DNA from: Tistlia consotensis USBA 355
Lineage (GTDB): Bacteria > Pseudomonadota > Alphaproteobacteria > Kiloniellales > DSM-21159
DNA: 64,000 nt
NCBI RefSeq assembly: GCF_900177295.1
Contig: NZ_FWZX01000008.1
Span: forward strand, 1-64,000
Direction of reading: 5' to 3'
Shown here: one piece after another, positions 9,638 to 18,211 of the stretch
Position numbering within the stretch: position 1 is the first letter of the stretch
How the letters are laid out: every line of letters starts with the position of its first letter
Program-made: the position numbers and the translations under genes
Notes under the pieces: generated by a model
The model's input: only the letters and a program-made list of their open reading frames with translations
What the model was told of the DNA's origin: nothing
Database searches by the model: none

Positions 9638-9960
9638 CTGCGCCGGCCCTGCTCGACCCCGCCGGCGTCGTCGCCAAGCGGCACTGGCGGGCCAAGGAAG
9701 CCGCGGGCCTGCTCGCCCGCCTCGGGCTCGGCCAGGTCGCCGAGGTTCACCGCCGCGCCGGCTATGACCTGGAGCGCCTCGAGGGTTCGCTGACGACCTC
9801 CGGCCACCTGCGCGTCCAGGTCCGCTGGGCCAAGCTGCTGGCGCAGGGCCGAACGCTCGAGCGCCGCGAATCCTGGCGCCGCTACGACCTGGACCTCTCG
9901 ATCGAGGAGTTCATCGCCTGGAGCGAGCTGCTCGCCGGCCGGCGCCGGCTGGAGGCTTGA
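9634..9960 (+). CDS. Hypothetical phage protein, basic and helical
   Basis: The protein has 108 residues, read from GTG 9634 overlapping the TGA of the small membrane protein. It is Arg/Leu-rich with the segment LLARLGLGQVAEVHRRAGYDLERLEGSL followed by beta-like LRVQVRWAKLL. No catalytic or metal-binding motif is visible. It may be a late accessory protein of the phage; the function is unknown. Confidence 0.5.
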   Translation: MTAPALLDPAGVVAKRHWRAKEAAGLLARLGLGQVAEVHRRAGYDLERLEGSLTTSGHLRVQVRWAKLLAQGRTLERRESWRRYDLDLSIEEFIAWSELLAGRRRLEA

Positions 9961-9993
9961 CCGTCCAGGCGGCGCGCGAGCAGCCTAGGATCC

Positions 9994-10197
9994 ATGGCGA
10001 GCTCCTACACGATCGGCGAGCTGCTGACCGAGGGCTACACGGTCCACGGCTTCTGCTTCGGCTGCGGCACCGGCCGGCCGCTCGATCTCGCGGCGATCGC
10101 CGCGAGGCGGGGCAGGCAACTGCAGCTCCTGGAAATGAAGCGGCGCCTCCGCTGCACAGTCTGCCGCGGTCGGGTGGAGATCTGCCTCAGCAGCTAG
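9994..10197 (+). CDS. Small zinc-ribbon-like protein
   Basis: The protein has 67 residues. Two Cys pairs, CFGC (residues about 21-24) and CTVC (about 55-58), separated by some 30 residues, form a zinc-ribbon pattern. The start MASSYTIGELL follows a 33-base gap. Such small ribbons occur in alphaproteobacterial prophages; the role here is unknown. Confidence 0.5.
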   Translation: MASSYTIGELLTEGYTVHGFCFGCGTGRPLDLAAIAARRGRQLQLLEMKRRLRCTVCRGRVEICLSS

Positions 10198-10247
10198 CCC
10201 GCCGGCCTCGGGCCCATCGCCAATCACACCCCGATGCGGAGGTAGCA

Positions 10248-10877
10248 ATGCGTTCGATCATCATCGCTGTGGCGGTCACCGTGCTTCTCATCGCGGCCCA
10301 GGCGGCTGCCGCGGGCGAGGGCGACCCTCTGAGGGTGCTCAAGCCGGCCGACCTGCCGGCCGACGGCCTGTTGCCGGCCGCGTCCATCGTCCACGGCTGG
10401 GCCGTCGCGCTCGACGGGGTGACGCTGGCCGTGGCACCCGGCGCGAACGGGGACAAGGAGTTCTTCGCCGACGCTGCCGACCGCCGCGTCATCCGACTCC
10501 GCCTCTGGGGTGTCATGGTGCCGGCCCCGGAGGCGACGGCCGCCGCGCTCTTCGCCCGCGCCGCGCTCGACGATCTCCTGACCTGCCGGCAGAAGCCATG
10601 CCGGACAGGGAGCGTCGAAGTCGGCGGCTTCGTGAAGTGCACGGCCGAGGGCATCCTGGTAGCGGGCCTACCGGCGGCCTCCTGCAGGACCGACGTCGTC
10701 GGCTCTCTGTCAACGCCCCTCGTCCTATCCGGCGCGGTCGTAACCGACCGGGATGTCATCGTCGACGGCGGTCGTGACGGGTCGGCCATGATCTCGGGCG
10801 AGAAGGCCCCGCGCCTGGCTCAAGAGGGATTCTGGTCGGGCCTCCCCCGGGCTCCTGTCGCCGGCGTCACCAACTGA
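10248..10877 (+). CDS. Exported protein with degenerate nuclease-like (SNase) fold
   Basis: The protein has 209 residues and starts at ATG 10248 behind GGAGG. The first 22 residues are a signal peptide ending AAQAAAAG. The middle (IRLRLWGVMVPAPEATAAALFARAALDDLL and VEVGGFVKC) matches the order of thermonuclease/SNase domains (RLWGIDAPE, then A...L..L, then V.C), but the acidic and basic active-site residues are not conserved in place. I infer an inactive or repurposed SNase-like periplasmic protein with two possible disulfides (four Cys). It closes the phage block; it could be a phage moron or the first host gene. Confidence 0.5.
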   Translation: MRSIIIAVAVTVLLIAAQAAAAGEGDPLRVLKPADLPADGLLPAASIVHGWAVALDGVTLAVAPGANGDKEFFADAADRRVIRLRLWGVMVPAPEATAAALFARAALDDLLTCRQKPCRTGSVEVGGFVKCTAEGILVAGLPAASCRTDVVGSLSTPLVLSGAVVTDRDVIVDGGRDGSAMISGEKAPRLAQEGFWSGLPRAPVAGVTN

Positions 10878-10984
10878 CGCAGCGCCCCAGCCATCTTCGA
10901 AGACAGCTCAAACCACCTTCGATCCCCACCCGCGCGTGCTATGAATTCTAACGTCAATGACTCCAAGATTCAGTGTCGCGCTAC

Positions 10985-11037
10985 ACTCGCCCCTTGGGGG
11001 AGAGGGAGGGGCCCGCGAAGCGGGAGGGTGAGGGGTG
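10985..11037. repeat. GC-rich intergenic hairpin repeat
   Basis: CGCCCCTTGGGGGAGAGGG is followed by a CCCGCGAAGCGGG stem and GAGGGTGAGGGG. It sits between the end of the phage block and the convergent monooxygenase gene. It is related in style to the repeats at 19178 and 30733. Confidence 0.6.
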
Positions 11038-11057
11038 TCACGAGCGCAAGGCCCGCC

Positions 11058-12524
11058 TCAATGCGGCTTCTTCTTCCCCATCACCTTCTCCGACAGCCCG
11101 GCCGCCTTGCGCACGAAGTCGAGCGGGCCGGAGAAGTCGAAGTTGCGGTAGACCGCGGCCAGGTGCGCGAAGGGCGGCGACTGGGCGAAGAGCTCGAAGG
11201 TCAGGCGGTGGCCGGCGTAGTCGCTGTTGATCAGGTCGCGGGCGAAGGCCAGCAGCCGGCGCCGGTCCTCGGCGACCCAGTCCTCGTTGACGCTGTAGTA
11301 CTTGGCCAGCCAGTGGGCGATCCCGGGGGCGTCGAAGGTCGCCGAGTCCGGGGTCACGCAGATCTGGCCGCCGCAGAGCTCGCGGGCGATATGGATCATC
11401 TCCGGCAGCTTCGAGCAGGCCTGGACGCGGCCGGTGTAGAGCAGCGACTGGTTGGGCATCAGCAGGCCCGCCGGGCTCTTCTCGGCCAGCGCGATCGAGG
11501 CGGTCAGGTGCGCGTTGATCGTCTCGCGGTAGCAGGCCAGCTGCGCCAGCTTCTCCTGCACCGCCTGCTGCTTGTCGAGGCCGGTCTGGCGCACGTTGAA
11601 CAGCGCCGCGCCGATCAGCATGTCGGCGATCTTCTCGATGCGCTGCACGAAGGGGAAGGCCGAGTAGCGGTGCAGCGTGCCGCGGATGAAGGTCGCCGCC
11701 CTGGTGTGGCGGTAGAAGAGGACGTTCTCCCAGGGGATCAGCACGTCGTCGAAGATGACCAGCGTGTCGACCTCGTCGAAGCGGTTGGCCAGGGGATAGT
11801 CCGTGGCCGGCCGGCGCCCGGCGAAGCCGGTGCGGCAGATGTGCCTGATGCCCGGCGCGCCCATGTCGCAGATGAAGCCGAGGGCGTAGTCCGACAGCTC
11901 GGCGTCGCCCCAGTTGGCGATCGTCGGCTTGACGAAGGCCTGGTTGGCGTAGGCCGCCGCGGTCTCGTACTTGGCGCCGCGCACGACGATGCCGGCATCG
12001 GTCTCCTTGACCAGATGCAGCAGCATGTCCGGGTCCTGGTCCTGCGGCCGCTTCGAGCGGTCGCCCTTGGGATCGGTGTTGGCCGAGACGTGGAAGGGGT
12101 CGCCGTGCAGGGCCTTCTTGATGTGCGCCTCGATGTGGCGGGCGAACTGCGGGTCGACCTCGTTGAGCACGTCCTGGCCGTCGTAGAGCGACCACATCTC
12201 GCCGACCGTCTCGTCGCCGACCCGGATGACCACGCCGCCGATGTCGTTCAGCACGGTGTCGACCGCCTTGCGCTTGTCCCACCAGTCCTGCTGGCTCTCG
12301 GGCAGCTTCAGGCCGATCGCGTTGGGCTCGTTGGTCCCCGGGTCGACGTAGGACATGACGCCGGCCGTGGCCGGCTCGTGGGCGAGGTCGTAGATCCGTG
12401 CGCGGACGTCGACGATCGGCTTGAACGAGGGATGCGCGGTCACGTCCTTGACGCGCTCGCCGTCGATCCAGACCTCGCGGTCGTCGCGGATCGACTGGCG
12501 GTACTCCTCGCCGGTACGGATCAT
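11058..12524 (-). CDS. hpaB: 4-hydroxyphenylacetate 3-monooxygenase-type oxygenase (HpaB family)
   Basis: The protein has 488 residues, against about 480-520 for the family. The start is ATG at 12524 with AGGAGAG 8 bases upstream; the open frame continues further but has no good site. The sequence carries HpaB-family blocks: the N-terminal RTGEEYRQSIRDDREVWIDG, the FADH2-pocket region around residues 160-270 ending FDDVLIPWENV, and the helical C-terminus with ELCGGQI. The enzyme uses reduced flavin from a separate reductase to hydroxylate a phenol-like substrate. The reductase lies 31 bases upstream in the same operon and a LysR gene is divergent. The true substrate cannot be read from sequence. 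Confidence 0.85.
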   Translation of the reverse strand: MIRTGEEYRQSIRDDREVWIDGERVKDVTAHPSFKPIVDVRARIYDLAHEPATAGVMSYVDPGTNEPNAIGLKLPESQQDWWDKRKAVDTVLNDIGGVVIRVGDETVGEMWSLYDGQDVLNEVDPQFARHIEAHIKKALHGDPFHVSANTDPKGDRSKRPQDQDPDMLLHLVKETDAGIVVRGAKYETAAAYANQAFVKPTIANWGDAELSDYALGFICDMGAPGIRHICRTGFAGRRPATDYPLANRFDEVDTLVIFDDVLIPWENVLFYRHTRAATFIRGTLHRYSAFPFVQRIEKIADMLIGAALFNVRQTGLDKQQAVQEKLAQLACYRETINAHLTASIALAEKSPAGLLMPNQSLLYTGRVQACSKLPEMIHIARELCGGQICVTPDSATFDAPGIAHWLAKYYSVNEDWVAEDRRRLLAFARDLINSDYAGHRLTFELFAQSPPFAHLAAVYRNFDFSGPLDFVRKAAGLSEKVMGKKKPH

Positions 12525-12555
12525 GGCAAAGGCTCTCCTGGTGAGGGGATTGAGG

Positions 12556-13071
12556 TCAGACCGGCGCGGGCGCGCAGGGCGCCAGGCGGCGGTAGGCGCG
12601 CTCCTGGTAGAGCAGGGGCCGCTCGGCGCCCGGCGCGCTCTCCAGCACCTGGCCGACGAAGACGCGGTGCGTGCCGTGGGCGTGGGCCGCCTCCAGCGCG
12701 CAGTGGAAGGTCGCGGCGGCGCCGGCCAGGCGCAGGGCGCCGTCGGCGCCGAGCCGCCAGTCGCCGGTCGCAAACTTGTCCTCGCCCTGGGCGAGGCCGC
12801 GGCCGGCGAAGACGTCGGAGATCGCCGACTGGCTTTCGGACAGCAGGTTCACCGTGAAGCGCCCGTTGCCCTCGATCGCCGCGCAGGTCGGGCTGAGCCG
12901 GTGCAGGCAGACCAGCAGCAGCGGCGGCTCGGCCGAGACCGAGGAGAGCGCCGAGACGGTCGTGCCGCGGCGGCCGGCGGGGCCGTCGGTCGCGACCGCC
13001 GCGACGGCGGTGGCGGCGCGGGCCATCGCGGCCAGGAAGGCGCTGCGGGCGGTCTCGTCGCAGGTCGTCAT
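12556..13071 (-). CDS. hpaC: Flavin reductase partner of the HpaB-type oxygenase
   Basis: The protein has 171 residues and is a flavin-reductase-like split barrel. The block GRRGTTVSALSSVSAEPPLLLVCLH (residues 33-57) is the typical flavin-binding motif, followed by FTVNLLSESQ and G.H.VF.G.V. It supplies reduced flavin to the oxygenase encoded just downstream. First gene of the two-gene operon, it is separated by 125 bp from the divergent LysR gene and probably controlled by it. Confidence 0.85.
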   Translation of the reverse strand: MTTCDETARSAFLAAMARAATAVAAVATDGPAGRRGTTVSALSSVSAEPPLLLVCLHRLSPTCAAIEGNGRFTVNLLSESQSAISDVFAGRGLAQGEDKFATGDWRLGADGALRLAGAAATFHCALEAAHAHGTHRVFVGQVLESAPGAERPLLYQERAYRRLAPCAPAPV

Positions 13072-13161
13072 GGTCGGGCTCTCCCCCAGTCGGATCCGGT
13101 CGGAAGCGAACGCGAATTAGAACCGATCCGAAGGCTAGCTTCCCCCGCCATCTTCAGTAAA

Positions 13162-13185
13162 ATATCATTTACCTAGGAATATCAT
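13162..13185. promoter_or_regulatory. Candidate LysR-type operator in divergent promoter
   Basis: An AT-rich patch in very GC-rich DNA contains two direct ATATCAT copies (13162-13168 and 13179-13185) flanking the near-palindrome TTACCTAGGAA. It lies 12 bases before the LysR start, where an autoregulatory and activating site would be expected. Confidence 0.45.
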
Positions 13186-13196
13186 CGGAAAAACTG

Positions 13197-14108
13197 ATGA
13201 ACTTCACCCTGCGCCAGCTCCGCTACCTCTGCGCCGTCGCCGAGGCCGGCAGCATCGCTGCGGCGGCCCAGCGCCTGGCGATCTCCCAGCCGGCGATCTC
13301 GGCGGCCGTCGCCCAGCTGGAGCGCGAGGCCGGCACCAGCTTCTTCCTGCGCCAGCCGGCCCAGGGCCTGGCGCCGACCGAGGCCGGCCGTGCCTTCCTG
13401 GCCCGCGCGCGCGGCCTGCTCGAGCACGCCGAGGAGGTCGGCGGCGCGGCGCGCAGCCTGGGCGAGGGCAGCAGCGGCAGCCTGACGCTCGGCTGCTTCT
13501 CGACCCTGGCGCCGGTCCACCTGCCGCGCCTCGCCAAGGCCTTCCAGGCGACGCAGCCGGGCATCGAGCTGGACTTCCGCGAGGGCTCGCTGGACGGGCT
13601 GCAGGCCGACCTGCTGTCCGGCGTGCTGGAGCTGGCGCTGCTCTACGACCTCGACCTCGACCGGCGGCTCGAGGCCGAGCGGCTGGCCGAGCTGCCGCCC
13701 TACGTGCTGCTCGCCGCCGGCGACCCGCTGGCGGCCCGGGACAGCCTGGATCTCGCCGAGCTGGCCGAACGGCCGATGGTCCTGCTCGACCTGCCGCACA
13801 GCCGCGAGTACTTCCGCTCGCTCTTCCTGGCGCGCGGCCTGGAGCCGCGGGTCGCCCGGCGCACCGCCTCCTACGAGCTGCTGCGGGCGCTGGTCGGCAG
13901 CGGCTTCGGCTATGCCCTGCTGAACGTCCGGCCGGCCACCGACCGGGCCTACGACGGCAGCCGGCTGGTGCAGCGGCCGCTCGCCGACCCGCCGCCGGGC
14001 CTCGCCCTGGTCCTGGCCCGCGTCGCCGCGGCCCGGCCGACCCGCCGCGCCCTGCTGTTCGCCGACTTCGCCCGCGGCTTCTTCGCAACGGCGGGAGCCA
14101 CCTGCTAG
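13197..14108 (+). CDS. LysR-family transcriptional regulator
   Basis: The protein has 303 residues. The N-terminal winged helix-turn-helix (residues 1-60) is textbook LysR: LRQLRYLCAVAEAGSIAAAA, then QPAISAAVAQLE and the FFLRQ wing. The rest is the two-lobed effector-binding domain. It is divergent from the flavin monooxygenase pair and most likely controls it; the AT-rich 125-bp gap carries a candidate operator. No strong Shine-Dalgarno precedes the ATG. Confidence 0.88.
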   Translation: MNFTLRQLRYLCAVAEAGSIAAAAQRLAISQPAISAAVAQLEREAGTSFFLRQPAQGLAPTEAGRAFLARARGLLEHAEEVGGAARSLGEGSSGSLTLGCFSTLAPVHLPRLAKAFQATQPGIELDFREGSLDGLQADLLSGVLELALLYDLDLDRRLEAERLAELPPYVLLAAGDPLAARDSLDLAELAERPMVLLDLPHSREYFRSLFLARGLEPRVARRTASYELLRALVGSGFGYALLNVRPATDRAYDGSRLVQRPLADPPPGLALVLARVAAARPTRRALLFADFARGFFATAGATC

Positions 14109-14149
14109 GGTCCCGATCCGATGGAGCGACGCGCGGGAAGGAGCCGCCG

Positions 14150-14974
14150 ATGATCGAGATCAGGACCAGGGGCGCCCGGCTGCCGGCGCTCGGCTTCGGC
14201 ACCTGGGACCTGCGCGGCGACAACTGCCGGCAGATGATCCCCGTCGCCCTGGAGCTCGGCTACCGCCACATCGATACGGCGCAGTCCTACGGCAACGAGG
14301 CCGCGGTCGGGCAGGGGCTGCGCGATGCCGGCCTGGCCCGCGACGCGCTCTGGATCACCAGCAAGCTGTGGCCCGACGACCTGGCGCCCGAGCGGGTGCC
14401 CGGCGCCCTCGCCGAATCCCTGGAGCGGCTCGGCACCGACTACCTCGACCTGCTGCTGATCCACTGGCCGAGCCAGACGGTCTCCCACCTCGAGACCCTG
14501 GCGGCGATGGAGGAGCAGCGCCAGGCCGGCCGGCTGCGCCACCTCGGCGTCTCGAACTTCACCGTGGCGCAGGTCGCCGAGGCGAGCGCTGCCGGCTTCG
14601 AGCTGCTGACCGACCAGGTCGAGTACCACCCCTTGCTCAGCCAGGACGACCTGCGCGACGCGCTGGCTGCGTGCGACATGGTGCTGACCGCCTATGCGCC
14701 GCTGGCGCGCGGCCGGGTCGCGGCCGAGCCGACGATCCGCGGCATCGCCGAGCGCCACGGCAAGACGCCCGAGCAGGTCGCGCTGCGCTGGCTGGTCCAG
14801 CAGCGCAACGTGGCGGCGATCCCGAAAGCCGGCAGCCGGCCGCATGCCGCGGCCAACATCGCGATCTTCGACTTCGTGCTCGAGCCGGGCGAGATGGCCG
14901 CGATCGCCGGCCTCGGGCGGCAGCGGCAACGCCTGGTCGATCCCTCCTGGGCGCCGGCCTGGGACGCGGCCTGA
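14150..14974 (+). CDS. Aldo/keto reductase (2,5-diketogluconate reductase-like)
   Basis: The protein has 274 residues, normal for AKR5-type enzymes. The catalytic tetrad is visible: Asp and Tyr in DTAQSYGNE (residues about 42-50), Lys in TSKLW and His in LIHWP. The C-terminal IPKAGS block binds the NADPH phosphate. It reduces aldehydes or ketones in the cytoplasm. GGAG lies 6 bases before the ATG. It follows the LysR gene in the same direction after 41 bases and could be coregulated. Confidence 0.87.
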   Translation: MIEIRTRGARLPALGFGTWDLRGDNCRQMIPVALELGYRHIDTAQSYGNEAAVGQGLRDAGLARDALWITSKLWPDDLAPERVPGALAESLERLGTDYLDLLLIHWPSQTVSHLETLAAMEEQRQAGRLRHLGVSNFTVAQVAEASAAGFELLTDQVEYHPLLSQDDLRDALAACDMVLTAYAPLARGRVAAEPTIRGIAERHGKTPEQVALRWLVQQRNVAAIPKAGSRPHAAANIAIFDFVLEPGEMAAIAGLGRQRQRLVDPSWAPAWDAA

Positions 14975-14996
14975 CAGGTGACAGCCACTCTCAATT

Positions 14997-15029
14997 CGCT
15001 TCATGGTTCGACAGGCTCACCATGAAGCG
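14997..15029. repeat. Intergenic inverted repeat
   Basis: Perfect 11-bp arms CGCTTCATGGT and ACCATGAAGCG flank an 11-base loop TCGACAGGCTC. The TTCGACAGGCTCACCATG core is a widespread proteobacterial intergenic motif. It sits between the aldo/keto reductase and the alcohol dehydrogenase and may also end transcription of the former. Confidence 0.7.
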
Positions 15030-15143
15030 GTTCGGGTTCACGCCCCGGTGGACTGGCCTCTGAGCGCGAAATGGCGCTGGAAAGCGATCTACGCGACCGC
15101 TAGAAGCGCGATCACCGAGACCCCGAACAACAGGACCACCGCC

Positions 15144-16319
15144 ATGGGCGACGCCGCCGATCTGAAGTCGAACTGGAACTTCCCGACCCAGGTGCTGTTC
15201 GGCCCGGGCCGTATCGCCAGCCTGCCGGCGGGCTGCCGCTCGCTCGGCATGGCGCGGCCGCTGCTGGTCACCGATCCCGGCCTCGCGGCGCTGCCGATGA
15301 TCGCCGAGGCGCTGGAGCTGTGCCGCGCCGACGGCCTGGGCGTCGCGCTCTTCTCCGAGGTCAAGGGCAACCCGACCGGCGCCAACGTCGAGGCCGGCAT
15401 CGCCGCCTTCAAGGCCGGCGGGCACGACGGCGTCATCGCCTTCGGCGGCGGCTCGGCCCTCGATGCCGGCAAGACCATCGCCTTCGTGGCCCGCCAGAGC
15501 CGGCACTGGTCGGAGTTCGAGGACCGCGGCACGAACTGGAAGCTCGCCGATCCCGAGGCGATCGCGCCGATCCTGGCGGTGCCGACGACCGCCGGCACGG
15601 GCTCGGAGACCGGCCGCGTCGGCGTCATCCTGGACGAGCGCGACCACATCAAGAAGATCGTCTTCCATCCGAAGATGCTGCCGGGCCTGGTGATCTCCGA
15701 TCCCGAGCTGACCGTCGGGCTGCCGGCCAAGCTGACCGCGGCGACCGGCATGGACGCCCTGGCGCACTGCCTGGAGGCCTATTGCGCGCCGGGCTTCCAG
15801 CCGCTCTGCGAGGGCATCGCCGTCGAGGGCATGCGGCTGATCAAGGACTGGCTGCCGCGCGCCGTCCATGAGGGCCAGGACGTCGAGGCGCGCGCCTACA
15901 TGCTGGCCGCCGCGTCGATGGGCTCGACCGCCTTCCAGAAGGGCCTGGGCGCGATCCATTCGCTGTCGCACCCGGTCGGCGCGCTCTACGACACCCACCA
16001 CGGCCTGACCAACGCCGTCTTCATGCCCTATGTGCTGCAGTTCAACCGCACCGCCATCGAGGCGAAGATGCAGCGGCTGGCTGCCTGGCTCGGCCTCGGG
16101 ACGCCGGGCTTCCCGGCCTTCCTCGACTGGGTGCTGCGCTTCCGCGAGGAGCTCGGCATCCCGCACAGCCTGGCCGAGATCGGCGTCGACGACTCCCGGA
16201 CCGACGAGATCGTCGCCATGGCGCTCGACGACCCGACCGCGCCGACCAACCCGGTGCCGCTGGAGGCCGCGCCGGTGCGCCGGCTGTTCGAGGACGCCCT
16301 GGCCGGGCGCCTGGCCTAG
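15144..16319 (+). CDS. Iron-containing alcohol dehydrogenase
   Basis: The protein has 391 residues, typical for group III metal alcohol dehydrogenases. The nucleotide loop FGGGSALDAGK lies near residue 97; the metal ligands are in GMDALAHCLEAY (Asp and His) and HSLSHPVGALYDTHHG (His, His). I chose ATG 15144 (GDAADLKSNWNFPTQVLFG) because the Fe-ADH fold begins there; an upstream GTG-led extension would run through the repeat at 14997. It probably oxidises or reduces a primary alcohol/aldehyde pair. Neighbours do not define the substrate. Confidence 0.87.
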   Translation: MGDAADLKSNWNFPTQVLFGPGRIASLPAGCRSLGMARPLLVTDPGLAALPMIAEALELCRADGLGVALFSEVKGNPTGANVEAGIAAFKAGGHDGVIAFGGGSALDAGKTIAFVARQSRHWSEFEDRGTNWKLADPEAIAPILAVPTTAGTGSETGRVGVILDERDHIKKIVFHPKMLPGLVISDPELTVGLPAKLTAATGMDALAHCLEAYCAPGFQPLCEGIAVEGMRLIKDWLPRAVHEGQDVEARAYMLAAASMGSTAFQKGLGAIHSLSHPVGALYDTHHGLTNAVFMPYVLQFNRTAIEAKMQRLAAWLGLGTPGFPAFLDWVLRFREELGIPHSLAEIGVDDSRTDEIVAMALDDPTAPTNPVPLEAAPVRRLFEDALAGRLA

Positions 16320-16391
16320 GGCGAGGCGGTCTCGCGCACCGGGCGCCGGCGGGCGCCCGAATCGCCGGATCTTCATCGGAAAGAAAATTAC

Positions 16392-16412
16392 CCGGTCTGC
16401 CTGGCAGACCGG
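16392..16412. terminator. Perfect hairpin between adh and leucine dehydrogenase genes
   Basis: The arms CCGGTCTGCC and GGCAGACCGG are separated by one base and followed by TCTTTCG on the plus strand. The T-run is short, so termination is plausible rather than certain. The remaining gap (16413-16589) shows no gene. Confidence 0.45.
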
Positions 16413-16589
16413 TCTTTCGAACGCCCGCGCGGGCGCGCCGCTCACATTGCTGCTTTCTTGGGCAGGACCGGAACAGGCCGTTGAAGCGGCCCGTTCTCCG
16501 GGACAGCTTCTGAGGCGGAAGCAAGCAACGAGAGCCGGTGAACGGCCGAGGGTCCTGAGCCAGGAACCACGATCCGGAGGTCTTGCGTC

Positions 16590-17669
16590 ATGTCCGTCTT
16601 TGCCCATCCCGAGTTCGACAATCACGAGCGCGTCGTCTTCGTCCGCGACGCCGAGAGCGGCCTGAAGGCCATCGTCGCCGTCCACGACACGAGCCTCGGC
16701 CCGGCGCTCGGCGGCTGCCGCTTCTGGACCTACGCCAGCGACGACGAGGCGCTGACCGACGTGCTGCGCCTGTCGCGCGGCATGACCTACAAGTCGGCCC
16801 TGGCGGGCCTGCCGCTGGGCGGCGGTAAGTCGGTGGTCATCGGCGACGCGCGCGCGCTGCGCGCCGAGCCGGCGCGTGCCGAGGCGCTGTTCCGGGCGCT
16901 CGGCCGGGCCGTCGAGCAGCTCGGCGGCCTCTATACCGCCGCCGAGGACGTCGGCACCTCGGTCGCCGACCTGGAGCTGGTGGGCCGCGAGACCCGCCAC
17001 GTCGCCGGCGTCGCCAGGGGCCAGGTCGGCGATCCCTCGCCCTACACCGCCTACGGCGTGTTCCGCGGCCTGCAGGCCGCCGTGCGCCACAAGCTGGGCC
17101 GCAGCGATCTCGAGGGCCTGCGGGTCGCCGTCCAGGGCCTGGGCCATGTCGGCCAGGGGCTCTGCGAGCACCTGGCCGAGGCCGGCGCGAAGCTGATCGT
17201 CGCCGACCTCGACGGCGAGCGGGTCGCGGCGCTGGTCGAGCGCTTCGGCGCCGAGGCCGGCGACCCCGCGGCGATCCTGGCCGCCGACTGCGACGTCGTC
17301 GCGCCCTGCGCGCTCGGCGCCGTGCTGAACGACGACTCGATCGCGGCGCTCAGGGCCCCGGTCGTCGCCGGCGCCGCCAACAACCAGCTGGCCGAGCCGC
17401 GCCACGGCGAGCTGCTGCGCCGCAAGGGCGTGCTCTACGCGCCCGACTACCTGGTCAACGCCGGCGGCATCATCGTCATCGCCTACGAGGCCGGCCGCCG
17501 CGGCCCGCGCTTCGAGCGCGCCCAGGCCATGGCCCACATCGACCGGATCCACGACACCGCGCTCGAGATCTTCGCCCGGGCCGAGCGCGAGGGCATCGCG
17601 ACCTCGCTCGCTGCCGACCGCCTGGCCGAGGAGCGCTTCCGGCGGCCGGGCAGGGCGCGGGCGGCCTGA
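16590..17669 (+). CDS. ldh: Leucine/Glu/Phe/Val-type amino acid dehydrogenase
   Basis: The protein has 359 residues, the length of leucine and phenylalanine dehydrogenases. The catalytic Lys lies in GLPLGGGKSVV (near residue 80); the Rossmann motif GLGHVGQGL is near residue 180; DYLVNAGG lies near 290. It catalyses NAD-dependent oxidative deamination of a branched-chain or aromatic amino acid. CGGAGG precedes the ATG by about 9 bases. Single gene, with no obvious operon partner; the liv transporter in this window is far away. Confidence 0.88.
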   Translation: MSVFAHPEFDNHERVVFVRDAESGLKAIVAVHDTSLGPALGGCRFWTYASDDEALTDVLRLSRGMTYKSALAGLPLGGGKSVVIGDARALRAEPARAEALFRALGRAVEQLGGLYTAAEDVGTSVADLELVGRETRHVAGVARGQVGDPSPYTAYGVFRGLQAAVRHKLGRSDLEGLRVAVQGLGHVGQGLCEHLAEAGAKLIVADLDGERVAALVERFGAEAGDPAAILAADCDVVAPCALGAVLNDDSIAALRAPVVAGAANNQLAEPRHGELLRRKGVLYAPDYLVNAGGIIVIAYEAGRRGPRFERAQAMAHIDRIHDTALEIFARAEREGIATSLAADRLAEERFRRPGRARAA

Positions 17670-17697
17670 GCCCGTCAAGTCCCCTGAGCTTCGCGGG

Positions 17698-18189
17698 TCA
17701 GAAGAAGACCGTCAGGCCGAGGAGCATGTTGACCGTCTCGTCGTCGTCCGACAGCGGCAGCAGGATGGTCTCGAAGCGGGACCAGGGCTTGCTCGGCAGC
17801 CAGTAGAGCGTGCCGGTCGACATCCAGGGCTCGCGGCTGGCGACGACCTGGTCGCCGACCTCGCAGAGCCGGTCGGCCGGGGCCCGGTCGGTCTTCTGGT
17901 GCGGGTAGCAGCCGGTCCAGTCGGCGCCCTGGTAGTCGACCTGCGCGGTGCCGTGCAGCCGGACGCGGAAGCGCCGCTCGCGCGGGCTCTGCGGGAAGAC
18001 GTCGATCAGCATCAGGTGGGGCAGCAGCCGGCGCGCGTCGGCGGGATCGAAATCCCGGCGCGCCGGCATGCGCCGCTCGCCGCGCAGCTCCCGCCACAGC
18101 CGGTGCAACTCCTGGAGCTCCGGACGGCAGTCCTCGATCGACAGCAGCCGGGTGCTGCTGCCCGGAACGATCATGCTGGCCGCGATCAT
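17698..18189 (-). CDS. PAS_5-family domain protein
   Basis: The protein has 163 residues. The pattern L..LW.ELRGERRMPARRDFDPADARRLLPHLMLIDV at residues 25-70 is the signature of the alphaproteobacterial PAS_5 family (PF07310), followed by the FRVRLHGT beta strand. These stand-alone PAS domains probably sense a small ligand; partners are unknown. A second member lies at 59807-60385. The gene ends 28 bases from the convergent leucine dehydrogenase and begins 22 bases before the bacterioferritin stop. Confidence 0.75.
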   Translation of the reverse strand: MIAASMIVPGSSTRLLSIEDCRPELQELHRLWRELRGERRMPARRDFDPADARRLLPHLMLIDVFPQSPRERRFRVRLHGTAQVDYQGADWTGCYPHQKTDRAPADRLCEVGDQVVASREPWMSTGTLYWLPSKPWSRFETILLPLSDDDETVNMLLGLTVFF

Positions 18190-18211
18190 CCTGCCCTGCC
18201 GCCGCGCCGGC

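Noticed and set aside
10878-10985. Phage attachment site at the right edge of the tail block
   Set aside because: No repeated core, tRNA or integrase is visible in the window, so an att site cannot be supported.
15003-15143. N-terminal extension of the iron alcohol dehydrogenase
   Set aside because: The upstream in-frame sequence runs over an intergenic inverted repeat and does not match the family; ATG 15144 fits the fold.
14991-17678. Antisense frame of about 895 codons across the two dehydrogenases
   Set aside because: Both plus-strand genes have complete catalytic motifs; the antisense frame is Ala/Arg/Gly-rich without motifs.
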